Assembly (NCBI RefSeq): GCF_003985125.1
Contig: NZ_ML133569.1
Location: 1 to 64,000 of the forward strand
Direction: 5' to 3'
Length of the DNA stretch: 64,000 bases
Source: Rhizobium phaseoli
GTDB taxonomy: Bacteria > Pseudomonadota > Alphaproteobacteria > Rhizobiales > Rhizobiaceae
A program made the position numbers and the translations under genes. The notes beneath the pieces were generated by a model. It worked only from the letters and a program-made list of their open reading frames with translations, was not told where the DNA came from and made no database searches. Shown in pieces: positions 44,746-56,637 of this stretch (position 1 is its first letter; each line of letters begins with the position of its first letter).

Positions 44746-45390
44746 TCAGAACACGAATGGCACGAGCCGGTAACGCGTCGTGGCCATGAAGGTGGTATAG
44801 GCCGGATCCTCCTTGAGCAGCCGTTCCTCCGCCAGAAGGCGCAGACATTGCGCGGAGAGCGCCGTCGCATAAATGGCGAAATTCAAGAGCGACGGATTGG
44901 CCAGGAAGAAACTGACATGCGTCATCAAATAGCCCGCATACATCGGGTGGCGGACAAGCCTGTAGGGGCCGCCGATCTTGACGCCACGATTGGCGGGCAC
45001 CAGACCGAAGCTTCTCCGCAATACCAGCTTTGCCGATATTTGCAGGATAAAGCCGAGGCACATCACCATTCCACAGAGCCAGAGCGGCGCAAGCGGCTCC
45101 GTCGTCGTTGGCGAGACGAGCAGCGGGAAGAGCGTTCCTATGGCGGTGACAGTCCAGTCATAGACCCTTAGCGACGCATTCCTCGTCGGCCGGCGGGTCA
45201 GGATCAGAAAGGCGGCAGCGCCTTCCGAGACGAGCAGCAGGCAATCGATAATCGCTCTGTCACCGTGCGCCTGCGGCAGAATGCGCAGTACAATCGCGAC
45301 AAAGAGATAGACGACCAGAACTTTCTCGATGATGTCGAGGACCAAATAGATGTCGAGGAACGACCCGCCTGTCGCGTCTTTTATCTTCAT
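44746..45390 (-). CDS. Isoprenylcysteine carboxyl methyltransferase-like membrane protein
   Basis: A 214-residue polytopic membrane protein of the ICMT/PEMT-type methyltransferase superfamily. Four to five hydrophobic segments are present. The C-terminal SAM-binding part has GGPYRLVRHPMYAGYLMTHVSF, the family's RHPxYxG signature, and ends with LAEERLLKEDPAYTTFMATTRYRLVPFVF, also typical (EEExL...Y..Y). Substrate not known: in bacteria these may methylate lipids or small thiols. ATG 45390 has GGGA and CGGAAG upstream. Convergent with the small secreted protein. Confidence 0.82.
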   Translation of the reverse strand: MKIKDATGGSFLDIYLVLDIIEKVLVVYLFVAIVLRILPQAHGDRAIIDCLLLVSEGAAAFLILTRRPTRNASLRVYDWTVTAIGTLFPLLVSPTTTEPLAPLWLCGMVMCLGFILQISAKLVLRRSFGLVPANRGVKIGGPYRLVRHPMYAGYLMTHVSFFLANPSLLNFAIYATALSAQCLRLLAEERLLKEDPAYTTFMATTRYRLVPFVF

Positions 45391-45678
45391 AATTCCCAAT
45401 GCTTCCGCCGATACACACCGGACCGATATATATCCTGGCTGCAGCTAATGACGGGTTAAGCCGTTTACGGGAAATCTCGTATAGCGTCTCAAAATGAGAT
45501 CGCGATGTTCGAGAACCGCTGATCGCTTGAGTCGCGGTTCAGATCGGTGCGACGTGTATCACTGTCGTCGATGCCCATGTCCGACGCAGCGGCAGCGACG
45601 GCCAGCCGGCCGTGTCAGACAAATAAAGTTATTAAGCTATGCCGAATTCGTCGCCCGGCGAGCGTTCCCTGAAAGGGA
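45391..45678. other. Intergenic region between methyltransferase and tRNA-Leu
   Basis: A 288-base gap without a gene. I see a short palindrome TCTCAAAATGAGA (45487-45499) and a hairpin GAACCGC (45513-45519) with GCGGTTC (45534-45540), plus a stem TCCC/GGGA just 3' of the tRNA, which may help end its transcript. No open frame of note. Confidence 0.35.
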
Positions 45679-45763
45679 TGGTGCGGTCGAGAAGACTCGA
45701 ACTTCCACGGGTTGCCCCACAGCGACCTCAACGCTGCGCGTCTACCAATTCCGCCACGACCGC
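45679..45763 (-). tRNA. tRNA-Leu, anticodon GAG
   Basis: The minus strand reads GCGGTCGTGGCGGAATTGG at the 5' end and ends CGACCGCACCA, with encoded CCA. The acceptor stem GCGGTCG pairs with CGACCGC, the anticodon loop is TTGAGGT with GAG at 45729-45727, a long class II variable arm is present, and the T arm holds the GTTCGAGTC loop. Length is 85 bases. It decodes CUC and CUU leucine codons. Confidence 0.97.
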
Positions 45764-45798
45764 ATCGTGGTAGGTGCCGATTTGCGTCGGCGGGGCAG

Positions 45799-45827
45799 CA
45801 TGTAGCAAAAGCATTTGGGGTGCACAA
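45799..45827 (-). promoter_or_regulatory. Promoter of tRNA-Leu
   Basis: On the minus strand TTGTGC (45827-45822) and TACATG (45804-45799) are separated by 17 bases. Transcription would start near 45791, about 28 bases ahead of the mature tRNA. The match is moderate. Confidence 0.45.
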
Positions 45828-45866
45828 GGGCGATATGACAGTTTTTTTGAAAACCTTTCACAGCAT

Positions 45867-45895
45867 TTGAATTGGCTGAAAAACGGGTCCATATA
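45867..45895 (+). promoter_or_regulatory. Promoter of lipB
   Basis: TTGAAT (45867-45872) and CATATA (45890-45895) are spaced by 17 bases, a good fit to the alphaproteobacterial housekeeping promoter. It would start transcription near 45902, about 50 bases before the lipB ATG. Confidence 0.6.
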
Positions 45896-45951
45896 GGTTG
45901 CCTGCCGCCCCTATATATCAGGCATTTCGGGGCAAGCGGCAAGGAATGGCC

Positions 45952-46665
45952 ATGCTTCGCACCGATCTCGAATTCTCCATGCTCCCCAAACTCGATAGCC
46001 GCCCCGTGCGCTGGCGCATCGCCGATGGGCTCGTCGCCTATGAGGAAGCGGTGGTAGCGATGGAGCGGGAGGTGGCGGCGATCGCAGAGGGCGGCGACGA
46101 GCTCGTCTGGCTCGTCGAGCATCCGCCGCTCTACACCGCCGGCACCAGCGCCAATGCGGGTGACCTCGTCCAGCCGGATCGCTTCCCGGTCTTTGCGACG
46201 GGACGCGGCGGCGAATATACCTATCACGGACCCGGTCAGCGCGTCGCCTACGTCATGCTTGACCTGAAGCGCCGCCGCCAGGACGTGCGCGCCTTCGTCG
46301 CCGCCCTCGAGGAGGTCGTCATCCGCACGCTCGACATGATGAACGTGCGCGGCGAGCGGCGCGAGGATCGCGTCGGCGTCTGGGTGCGCCGGCCGGAAAA
46401 ACCGTTGCTGGCCGACGGAACCATGGCTGAAGACAAGATCGCCGCCCTCGGCATCCGCTTGCGCAAATGGGTGACCTTCCACGGCCTGTCGCTGAACGTC
46501 GATCCGGATCTCGATCATTTCAGCGGCATCGTGCCCTGCGGGATATCGGCCTATGGCGTGACCAGCCTCGTCGACCTCGGCCTGCCTGTCATGATGGCGG
46601 ATGTCGACATCAGGCTACGCGCCGCTTTCGAGACGGTTTTTGGCGAGACAGTGAACGAGCCTTGA
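45952..46665 (+). CDS. lipB: Octanoyl-[acyl carrier protein]:protein N-octanoyltransferase
   Basis: A 237-residue enzyme that moves octanoyl groups from ACP to lipoyl domains, the first step in protein lipoylation. Motifs: [42 protein letters not shown] (catalytic loop [11 protein letters not shown]), [38 protein letters not shown] (catalytic Lys region) and [14 protein letters not shown] (catalytic Cys in PCGI). I start at ATG 45952 ([12 protein letters not shown]), following AAGGAATGGCC; a second ATG lies 6 bases before. In the cell it supplies GcvH, also in this window, and 2-oxoacid dehydrogenases. Confidence 0.96.
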   Translation: MLRTDLEFSMLPKLDSRPVRWRIADGLVAYEEAVVAMEREVAAIAEGGDELVWLVEHPPLYTAGTSANAGDLVQPDRFPVFATGRGGEYTYHGPGQRVAYVMLDLKRRRQDVRAFVAALEEVVIRTLDMMNVRGERREDRVGVWVRRPEKPLLADGTMAEDKIAALGIRLRKWVTFHGLSLNVDPDLDHFSGIVPCGISAYGVTSLVDLGLPVMMADVDIRLRAAFETVFGETVNEP

Positions 46666-46744
46666 CCGCTTGCGAGGTTTGACGGCTTGATTTGCCCGGC
46701 TTTCCCGTGATTGATGGGCGCCTTTCCCGCAAGAATCGGCAGCC

Positions 46745-47653
46745 ATGTCAGAGCCCCATCAAAACTCCCTGCAGGGCATGGCCATCATGTCCGGCGCCAT
46801 GTTCATCCTGCCGATCATGGACGCCATCGCCAAATACATGGCGACCTTCGAGGCGATGTCGCCGGGCCAGGTGACTTTCTACCGATTCTTTTTCCAGATC
46901 GCCTGCACCCTGCCGATCCTCGTTGCGCTTTTCGGGTTCAAGGCGTTTTCGGCCAAGCGACCCTGGATGAATATTCTGCGCGGCGTGCTGCACGGGGCTG
47001 CAAGCCTGCTGTTCTTCGTCGCCGTCAAATACATGCCGCTTGCCGACGTCTTCGCCATCTATTTCGTCGAGCCCTTCATGTTGACCGCGATGTCGGCTGT
47101 GTTCCTCGGAGAGAAGGTCGGCTGGCGGCGCTGGATGGCGATCGCAGTCGGTTTCGGCGGCGCGATGATCGTCATTCAGCCCAGTTACGAGATTTTCGGC
47201 CTCAAGGCGCTGCTGCCGGTCGCCTGCGCCTTTCTGTTCTCGCTCTATCTTTTCCTCAACCGCGCAATCGGCGAGGCCGATTCGCCGCTCACCATGCAGA
47301 CGATGGCCGGCATTGGCGGGACGGTTTTCATGGCCGCCGCCCTGCTCGTCGGCAGCGGCGCCGGCAGCGCGGATTTCGCCATCTCCCTGCCCGCCTCCGG
47401 TCTCGGTCTCGGGCTGCTTCTCGCCCTCGGCTCGATCTCCGGATATGCGCATATGCTGGTGGTCCGGGCTTTCCGGCTGGCGCCGCTGTCGCTGCTCGCA
47501 CCTTTCCAATATTTCGAGATCATCTCGGCCACCGTCCTCGGCTATGCGTTGTTCAACGATTTCCCGAGTTTTTCCAAGTGGATCGGCATCTTCATCATCG
47601 TTGCATCGGGCCTTTTCATCATCTGGCGCGAGCGGCAGCAGCACAATCGCTAA
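46745..47653 (+). CDS. DMT superfamily transporter (EamA domains)
   Basis: A 302-residue inner-membrane transporter with ten hydrophobic helices in two EamA halves (IMSGAMFILPIMDAIAKYMATF, FFVAVKYMPLADVFAIYFVEPFMLTAMSAVFLGEKVGWRRWMAIAVGFGGAMIVI, then LLPVACAFLFSLYLFLNRAI to FSKWIGIFIIVASGLFIIW). The conserved VFLGEKVGW and Pro-Phe-Met motif support the family. Substrate unknown; such proteins export amino acids, nucleobases or other metabolites. It follows lipB after 79 bases, transcribed in the same direction. Confidence 0.88.
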   Translation: MSEPHQNSLQGMAIMSGAMFILPIMDAIAKYMATFEAMSPGQVTFYRFFFQIACTLPILVALFGFKAFSAKRPWMNILRGVLHGAASLLFFVAVKYMPLADVFAIYFVEPFMLTAMSAVFLGEKVGWRRWMAIAVGFGGAMIVIQPSYEIFGLKALLPVACAFLFSLYLFLNRAIGEADSPLTMQTMAGIGGTVFMAAALLVGSGAGSADFAISLPASGLGLGLLLALGSISGYAHMLVVRAFRLAPLSLLAPFQYFEIISATVLGYALFNDFPSFSKWIGIFIIVASGLFIIWRERQQHNR

Positions 47654-47761
47654 AATCCCCTTGATTTCGGGAATATCGGGTTAACGCCCCTTCTTGAGGG
47701 ATCGTCAATTCGCAAGCGATAAAACTGTCCCTGGCTTCATGATGAGGCCTGGAGTTAAAAC

Positions 47762-48466
47762 ATGAGCGAATTTCGTCTCGCTTTTCCGGCCTGCGTGGTG
47801 GCCGGCAAGCATCGGCTGGCGGCCGAAGATATCGTATTGCTGCGCAAACATGCCTTTCCCGAGGGAATCCGGACATCCCAGGATGTCGCGGCGATGTTGG
47901 CGCTCAACAATTCCTGTCCTGAAAAATGTGCCGAGTGGAACGCTTTCTTCGTGGAGCAGCTCGCCGGTTTCATCGTCAATCACACCTATCCGCAGGGCTC
48001 GTTGGATGAAATCAACGTTGCCTGGATCATGCGCATGTTCACGACCGATGGCGTCGTCAACTCGGCGCTGGAGCTCGAGCTCATTCTCCACGTCATGGAG
48101 ATTTCGGCCGATGTTCCGGGTGAACTGCGCGCACTTGCCCTCGACCAGCTGCGCCTGGCGATCACAGACGGCATCGGCGGCTACAAGCTGTCGCGCGCCG
48201 CCGACCGCAGGAGCATCACCCGCCAGGACGTCGACTTTACGATGCGCATCTTCAGAAGCATCGCCGCGGGCGGCGTCATCGCCGTATCTCCGGCCGAATA
48301 CGGCGTCTTCCAGCAGATCGAGCAGGCAACCCTGCCGGCTGCCAACCATCCGCACTGGGCCGGCATCATGGCTGCCGTCGAACTGCGCGATCGTGCCGAG
48401 CCGCGCCGCAGCCGCTGGCTTCGCATCGTCGACGAAGAGCCGGTCGCCGAAGCCGCCGTCGCCTGA
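47762..48466 (+). CDS. Conserved hypothetical protein
   Basis: A 234-residue cytoplasmic protein I do not recognise. It begins MSEFRLAFPACVVAGKHRLAAEDIVLLRKHAFPEGI and has two similar alpha-helical blocks: AMLALNNSCPEKCAEWNAFFVEQLAGFIVNHTYPQGSLDEINVAWIMRMF and the later RSITRQDVDFTMRIFRSIAAGGVIAVSPAEYGVFQQIEQAT. These look like a repeated helical unit. Codon use is typical of the window and the AAAAC / ATG start is consistent. It precedes pccA by 75 bases in the same direction, but function and link are unknown. Confidence 0.72.
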   Translation: MSEFRLAFPACVVAGKHRLAAEDIVLLRKHAFPEGIRTSQDVAAMLALNNSCPEKCAEWNAFFVEQLAGFIVNHTYPQGSLDEINVAWIMRMFTTDGVVNSALELELILHVMEISADVPGELRALALDQLRLAITDGIGGYKLSRAADRRSITRQDVDFTMRIFRSIAAGGVIAVSPAEYGVFQQIEQATLPAANHPHWAGIMAAVELRDRAEPRRSRWLRIVDEEPVAEAAVA

Positions 48467-48541
48467 GCCTTCTCAAGCCCGATTGTGCGTTCCGGTGTTT
48501 TGTGCGTAAAACTCCGGAACGCATTTCTGGGTGGAGTCTCG

Positions 48542-50551
<2,010 letters not shown>

Positions 50552-50629
50552 GCCGGGCTCACCGGCCATGCCAAGCTTCGTCCGATATAAGCAGTCGGAA
50601 ACCGACAAAATCATCAGGGAGATCTAAAG

Positions 50630-51757
50630 ATGGACGTTCGCGCCGCCGTAGCCGTTCAGGCCGGAAAACCGCTCGAAGTGATGACCGTGCAGCTGGAGGG
50701 GCCGAAGGCCGGCGAGGTGCTGGTCGAGGTCAAGGCGACCGGCATCTGCCACACCGACGATTTCACCCTGTCCGGCGCCGATCCGGAAGGCCTGTTCCCT
50801 GCTATTCTCGGCCATGAGGGTGCCGGCATCGTCGTCGACGTCGGCCCGGGTGTGACCTCGGTCAAGAAGGGTGACCACGTCATTCCGCTCTACACACCGG
50901 AATGCCGCGAATGCTATTCCTGCCTGTCGCGCAAGACCAATCTCTGCACCGCCATCCGCTCGACCCAGGGCCAGGGTGTGATGCCGGATGGCACCTCGCG
51001 CTTCTCGATCGGCAAGGACAAGATCCATCACTATATGGGCTGCTCGACCTTCGCCAATTACACCGTGCTGCCGGAGATTGCGCTGGCCAAGGTCAATCCC
51101 GACGCCCCTTTCGACAAGATCTGCTATATCGGCTGCGGCGTCACCACCGGCATCGGCGCGGTGATCAACACCGCCAAGGTCGAGATCGGTTCGACGGCGA
51201 TCGTCTTCGGTCTCGGCGGCATCGGCCTCAACGTGCTGCAGGGGCTGCGGCTTGCCGGCGCCGACATGATCATCGGCGTCGACATCAATCCTGACCGCAA
51301 GGCCTGGGGCGAGAAGTTCGGCATGACGCATTTCGTCAATCCGAAGGAAGTCGGCGACGACATCGTGCCCTATCTCGTCAACATGACGAAGCGCAATGGC
51401 GACCTGATCGGCGGCGCCGACTATACCTTCGACTGCACCGGCAACACCAAGGTGATGCGCCAGGCGCTGGAAGCCTCCCATCGCGGCTGGGGCAAGTCAG
51501 TCATCATCGGCGTGGCCGGCGCCGGCCAGGAGATCTCCACCCGGCCGTTCCAGCTGGTGACCGGCCGCAACTGGATGGGCACCGCCTTCGGTGGCGCCCG
51601 CGGCCGCACCGACGTGCCGAAGATCGTCGACTGGTACATGCAGGGCAAGATCCAGATCGATCCGATGATCACCCACGCCATGCCGCTCGAAGACATTAAC
51701 AAGGGCTTCGAGATGATGCACAAGGGTGAGAGCATCCGCGGCGTGGTCGTGTATTGA
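50630..51757 (+). CDS. frmA: S-(hydroxymethyl)glutathione dehydrogenase / class III alcohol dehydrogenase
   Basis: A 375-residue zinc dehydrogenase that oxidises S-hydroxymethylglutathione, the formaldehyde adduct, to S-formylglutathione and also reduces S-nitrosoglutathione. Catalytic zinc ligands are in TGICHTDDFTLSGADPEG and FPAILGHEGAGI, structural zinc ligands in CRECYSCLSRKTNLC, and NAD is bound by VFGLGGIGLNVLQGLRLAGADMIIGVD. ATG 50630 follows CAGGGAGAT. It overlaps the next gene by one base (TGATG), so ElaA is translated from the same transcript. No S-formylglutathione hydrolase is in the window. Confidence 0.96.
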   Translation: MDVRAAVAVQAGKPLEVMTVQLEGPKAGEVLVEVKATGICHTDDFTLSGADPEGLFPAILGHEGAGIVVDVGPGVTSVKKGDHVIPLYTPECRECYSCLSRKTNLCTAIRSTQGQGVMPDGTSRFSIGKDKIHHYMGCSTFANYTVLPEIALAKVNPDAPFDKICYIGCGVTTGIGAVINTAKVEIGSTAIVFGLGGIGLNVLQGLRLAGADMIIGVDINPDRKAWGEKFGMTHFVNPKEVGDDIVPYLVNMTKRNGDLIGGADYTFDCTGNTKVMRQALEASHRGWGKSVIIGVAGAGQEISTRPFQLVTGRNWMGTAFGGARGRTDVPKIVDWYMQGKIQIDPMITHAMPLEDINKGFEMMHKGESIRGVVVY

Positions 51758-52230
51758 TGGTTGCGACGCCCTACACCGCCGACCTCAAGAGTGTCGATGA
51801 GCTCCCCGCGCGCGAACTCTACGACCTCTTGAAGATGCGCGTGGATGTCTTCGTCGTCGAGCAGAACTGCCCCTATCCGGAACTCGACGGCAAGGATATC
51901 GATGCCCTGCATCTACGGCTGATGGAGAGGGGCGAGCTCCTGGCTTCGGCGCGGATTTTGAAACCGCATGAGCCGCAGGATCCGTCAAAGATCGGTCGCG
52001 TCGTCGTCTCGCCCGCCCATCGCGGCAAGCGGCTGGGCGATGCATTGATGAGCGAAGCGATCTCTGCTTGCGAACGGCTTTATCCGGCAAACCCCATCGC
52101 CTTGTCGGCGCAGGCCCACCTGCGCCGATTCTACGAAGCCTTCGGTTTCGTCGTGGCATCGGAGGAATATCTGGAAGACGGCATCCCCCATGTCGATATG
52201 ATCAGACTGCCGGTTGTTCAGCCGGCATGA
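51757..52230 (+). CDS. ElaA-like GNAT N-acetyltransferase
   Basis: A 157-residue acetyltransferase of the ElaA type. The opening ELYDLLKMRVDVFVVEQNCPYPELDGKDIDALHL is the family signature, followed by IGRVVVSPAHRGKRLGDALMSEAI (acetyl-CoA loop with Q/R-x-x-G-x-G) and FYEAFGFVVASEEYLEDGIPHVDM. Substrate unknown. The start overlaps the formaldehyde dehydrogenase stop as TGATG; a TTG three bases earlier is also in frame. The overlap implies translational coupling with frmA. Confidence 0.9.
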   Translation: MVATPYTADLKSVDELPARELYDLLKMRVDVFVVEQNCPYPELDGKDIDALHLRLMERGELLASARILKPHEPQDPSKIGRVVVSPAHRGKRLGDALMSEAISACERLYPANPIALSAQAHLRRFYEAFGFVVASEEYLEDGIPHVDMIRLPVVQPA

Positions 52231-52240
52231 GGATATCATC

Positions 52241-52708
52241 ATGATCTACGTCGATGCCGATGCCTGCCCGGTGAAGCCGGAAGTCCTGAAAGTTGCCGAA
52301 CGCCACGGCCTCGAAGTCACCTTCGTCGCCAATTCCGGCCTGCGCCCGTCGCGCGATCCGATGGTTCACAACGTCATCGTCTCCAACGCCTTCGACGCCG
52401 CCGACAACTGGATCGCCGAGCACGCCGGTCCGGGCGATGTCGTCGTTACGGCCGACGTGCCGCTCGCCGTGCGCTGCGTCGTCACCGGCGCTTTCGTCAG
52501 CGGCCCGACGGGCCGTGTCTTCGACGAGAGCAATATCGGCATGGCAAGCGCCATGCGCGATCTCGGCGCGCATCTGCGCGAAACCGGTGAGAGCAAGGGC
52601 TATAACGCCGCCTTCAGCCCGAAAGACCGCTCACGCTTCCTCGAAACCTTCGACCGGCTCTGCCGCCGCGCCAAGAGCCTTTCCACCGAGGCTGGCGGGA
52701 GGCCCTGA
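52241..52708 (+). CDS. YaiI/YqxD family protein (DUF188)
   Basis: A 155-residue protein of the YaiI/YqxD family, with a PIN-like fold and unknown activity. The family opening MIYVDADACPVKPEV and the acidic set WIAEHAGPGDVVVTADVPLAVRCV plus TGRVFDESNIGMASAMRDLGAHL are present. The Asp residues suggest a nuclease, though this is unproven. ATG 52241 follows the ElaA stop by 10 bases, with ATGAGGATATC upstream carrying a GAGG ribosome site, so it belongs to the frmA-elaA transcript. Confidence 0.9.
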   Translation: MIYVDADACPVKPEVLKVAERHGLEVTFVANSGLRPSRDPMVHNVIVSNAFDAADNWIAEHAGPGDVVVTADVPLAVRCVVTGAFVSGPTGRVFDESNIGMASAMRDLGAHLRETGESKGYNAAFSPKDRSRFLETFDRLCRRAKSLSTEAGGRP

Positions 52709-52756
52709 TCACGCTCGCATGAAACGGGTGGCATGGCGGCCATGCGGATTCCTACC

Positions 52757-52785
52757 TTGAACACAGCCGTCCCCTCACGCATATA
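52757..52785 (+). promoter_or_regulatory. Promoter of the guanidine exporter gene
   Basis: TTGAAC (52757-52762) and CATATA (52780-52785) with a 17-base spacer give a strong match to the alphaproteobacterial housekeeping promoter. The expected start near 52792 falls right before the first riboswitch hairpin at 52794. Confidence 0.65.
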
Positions 52786-52793
52786 GACACAAT

Positions 52794-52844
52794 CGCAGAC
52801 GACTGCGGCGTCCTGAGGATGCAACGTCGCGGGGACGGCCTCGC
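52794..52844 (+). promoter_or_regulatory. Guanidine-II riboswitch (mini-ykkC), two ACGR hairpins
   Basis: Two stem-loops each bear a tetraloop of the ACGR type. P1 is CGCAG (52794-52798), loop ACGA, CTGCG (52803-52807). P2 is GCGGGG (52829-52834), loop ACGG (52835-52838), CCTCGC (52839-52844), with one G-U pair. The stems are 21 bases apart, and P2 ends 8 bases before the AAGGAG ribosome site of the SMR gene. This is the known layout of mini-ykkC RNAs, which bind guanidinium by loop-loop contact and free the ribosome site. Identification is by structure and gene context. Confidence 0.85.
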
Positions 52845-52864
52845 TCTTGAACAAGGAGAGTCGC

Positions 52865-53179
52865 ATGGCCTGGTTTCTGCTTTTTCTTGCCGGCCTTTTC
52901 GAATGTGGTTGGGCAATCGGCCTTAAATATACCGACGGTTTCACGCGGCCGTTGCCGACGGCGTTGACTGTCATATCCATGGTGGTCAGCGTCGTGCTGC
53001 TCGGCTTGGCGGTGAAATATCTGCCGATCGGCACCGCCTATGCGGTCTGGACCGGCATCGGCACGGTCGGCACCGTGCTGCTCGGCGTCTGGTTGCTCGG
53101 CGATGAGGCAAGTGTCTCCCGTCTTGCCTGTATCCTCCTGATCGTCGGCGGCATCGCCGGTCTCAAGCTGACCGCCTGA
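52865..53179 (+). CDS. sugE: Guanidinium exporter of the SMR family (Gdx/SugE)
   Basis: A 104-residue membrane protein with four helices that works as an antiparallel dimer exchanging guanidinium for protons. Key Gdx residues are in place: Gly10, Glu13 and Trp16 in FLAGLFECGWAIGLK, Ser42, Tyr59 and Trp62 in the second and third helices. The glutamate is the proton and substrate site. It is not a typical multidrug EmrE. The upstream guanidine-II riboswitch explains its expression in response to guanidine. The start ATG 52865 follows AAGGAGAGTCGC; the open frame extends six codons upstream. Confidence 0.93.
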   Translation: MAWFLLFLAGLFECGWAIGLKYTDGFTRPLPTALTVISMVVSVVLLGLAVKYLPIGTAYAVWTGIGTVGTVLLGVWLLGDEASVSRLACILLIVGGIAGLKLTA

Positions 53180-53226
53180 CCAGGAAATTGCTGCGGGGCA
53201 TTAGAACGCCCCGCAGCTATGTCTGC

Positions 53227-53619
53227 TCAGGCCGTCTTGCGGTTATCGACGGCAAAGGCGCCGGGACCGGAGAAGAACAGGTAGAGGAAGACGAAGCAGA
53301 ACAGGATTGCAGCGTCGCCCTGGTTGACGGCCGGGAAGAAGCTGTTCGGGGCATGCGCCATGAAATAGGCGACCGCCATTTCGCCGGCGAGCAGGAAGGC
53401 GACGGGGCGGGTCAGCAGGCCGACGAGAATGAGGATGCCGCCGACAAGCTCGAGAAGAGCCGCAAACAGCATCAGCGGCGGCAGCGAGCCGGACATCTGC
53501 GAAGCGGGAAAGCCGAAAAGCTTCATCGTGCCGTGTTCGATGAACAGCAGCGCGGTTATAATTCTGAGAGCGGCCAGCCCATAAGGGCGATAGGCGGAAA
53601 GACGCTCGAAAGTTGACAT
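53227..53619 (-). CDS. DoxX family membrane protein
   Basis: A 130-residue protein with four transmembrane helices (GLAALRIITALLFIEHGTMKLFGFP; LMLFAALLELVGGILILVGLLTRPVAFLLAGEMAVAYFMAHAP; AAILFCFVFLYLFFSGPGAFAVD). The motifs ELVGGILILVGLLTR and EHGxxKLFGF match the DoxX family. It has a role in sulfur or redox metabolism in some bacteria; here unclear. The start MSTFERLSAYRPYG at ATG 53619 has GGAGAGGTTTA upstream, so the longer frame to 53727 is dropped. Transcribed towards the guanidine exporter gene, convergent with it. Confidence 0.9.
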   Translation of the reverse strand: MSTFERLSAYRPYGLAALRIITALLFIEHGTMKLFGFPASQMSGSLPPLMLFAALLELVGGILILVGLLTRPVAFLLAGEMAVAYFMAHAPNSFFPAVNQGDAAILFCFVFLYLFFSGPGAFAVDNRKTA

Positions 53620-53758
53620 TAAACCTCTCCATTTAAACCAATGCAGCCGAGCGTTAGCTTGTCCCCGGGAAGGATTGAACACACGGATCGCTGACGGCCG
53701 TTCACTTTTTCGACAGCGGATAAACACCCGGCCGCGCGACTTTATTCGATAAAAAATC

Positions 53759-55291
<1,533 letters not shown>

Positions 55292-55316
55292 GCGATCTCC
55301 TTTGCCGCTGCGTAGG

Positions 55317-55775
55317 CTAGCGGCTACGTCCGCTGAGCGAGAAAACCGAGCGAATCCTGGCTGCCACGTCTTCGGCGATGATTTCGTCGGCAAGCTTGGG
55401 ATCGGCGGCCATGCTGGTCACGTCGAAGGCGCTGACGGCGATCACCGACCCATCCTCCACCGAAGCCGCGTCGACGCTGATCTTGGCGACGTTGCGATCC
55501 TTCTGGAAGCCGAGGCCTTTCTGGATTGATATCACGCGGATCGTCAGCACAACCCGCGGCAGCACGGTATCACGCACGGTGGCATTGATGGCGGCATTGA
55601 CGCGGTCGTTGATGCCGGAGAGCAGCTCGGCCGGCATGTTCGGGCCGGAGAGAACGACGGCGCTGCGCACATCGTAGAGCGGCGTCGCAGGCTTCGGGCC
55701 AAAAAGGCTGGCGCAGGCCGTGAGCGTAATACAGACGAGTGCGGCCCGGCAAAAACACGACCTCAGCCAATTCAT
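55317..55775 (-). CDS. Small lipoprotein of unknown function
   Basis: A 152-residue lipoprotein: signal peptide with lipobox LTAC ([21 protein letters not shown]), then a basic, mainly beta domain ([37 protein letters not shown] and [33 protein letters not shown]). The repeated [15 protein letters not shown] pattern resembles DUF-type envelope lipoproteins in rhizobia, but I assign no family. The start ATG 55775 fits the signal peptide; the frame extends six codons upstream. It precedes pccB by 25 bases, likely cotranscribed, although a functional link is not obvious. Confidence 0.72.
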   Translation of the reverse strand: MNWLRSCFCRAALVCITLTACASLFGPKPATPLYDVRSAVVLSGPNMPAELLSGINDRVNAAINATVRDTVLPRVVLTIRVISIQKGLGFQKDRNVAKISVDAASVEDGSVIAVSAFDVTSMAADPKLADEIIAEDVAARIRSVFSLSGRSR

Positions 55776-55842
55776 CGCAAAATCCCGCACCACCCCGTTG
55801 GAGTCGCAGATTTCGTCATAATGTCCGGGAAGGCAATATGTT

Positions 55843-56628
55843 TCAGTCGCTTAGGGCGAAAAAAACATCCGCTGCCGCCTTGAACTCGACAAAGCGCTTG
55901 GCGCGGCGCTCCTCAGCCTCCTCGTCGCGTCCCCAGTGCTCGATCGTCCAGTCCTCGTCGAGATGGGCAAGCGACCACACCTCTTCGACGGTCAGCCGGC
56001 CCTCGGCGAAGGCGAGCGCCAGAATTGCCGAGCCGGTCAGCGTGGTGATGGTGTGGAGAGCAGCGAGCGCCATCGGGCTCTGATGCCGCGCCAGCGTAAC
56101 GGCAAAGGCTGCAGTCGCCTCGCGCGGCTGCTCATGGTGCATCACCCCTTCAATGAGGATGAAGCGGGCGCCCAGATCATTTGCCGCCCAGTCGATCACC
56201 GGATCCCAGCGCTGCCGCTGGCGCTCGACCAGCAGTTCGGGTCCGTCTGCGCGGTAGCAGAGAAGGTCGCTCGAGGAAAAACGCAGAATGTCTTCGAAGA
56301 TCGCCTGCGCATTGGTCGCCACCCCGTCGAGCGCGGTATTGACCAGCCGCGTCGCCGGCATGGTGACGGGATCGATCTCCTCACCCTGGGCCCGCCATTC
56401 GGCGGCGACAAGCTGCGCGAGCGCCTCGGTCGGCACGGCGAGGACCTGCCGCGCCGGCGTGCGGACCATCTTGCCGTCGAGGGTGATCGCAAAACCACCC
56501 TCGTGTTCGGCGACGGCGACCTCGGCATAGAAGCGCTTAGGCAGCGGCTTCTTCATCTGGATCTGCGCGCGGCGGATGGGATCGGGATGGCTCAGGCCTT
56601 CGGAAAGATCGTTCAGCAGATCGCGCAT
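55843..56628 (-). CDS. ATP12-family F1-ATPase assembly chaperone
   Basis: A 261-residue protein of the ATP12 family, found in mitochondria and alphaproteobacteria, which binds the F1-ATPase alpha subunit during assembly. Conserved segments are ITLDGKMVRTPARQVLAVPTEALAQLVAAEW, PATRLVNTALDGVATNAQAIFEDILRFSSSDLLCYRADGPELLVERQRQRWDPVI and the C-terminal LAFAEGRLTVEEVWSLAHLDEDWTIEHWGRDEEAEERRAKR. It acts in the cytoplasm. It begins 10 bases after the HAD gene stop and shares a transcript with the HAD-RluA cluster. Confidence 0.92.
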   Translation of the reverse strand: MRDLLNDLSEGLSHPDPIRRAQIQMKKPLPKRFYAEVAVAEHEGGFAITLDGKMVRTPARQVLAVPTEALAQLVAAEWRAQGEEIDPVTMPATRLVNTALDGVATNAQAIFEDILRFSSSDLLCYRADGPELLVERQRQRWDPVIDWAANDLGARFILIEGVMHHEQPREATAAFAVTLARHQSPMALAALHTITTLTGSAILALAFAEGRLTVEEVWSLAHLDEDWTIEHWGRDEEAEERRAKRFVEFKAAADVFFALSD

Positions 56629-56637
56629 GGCATCACC

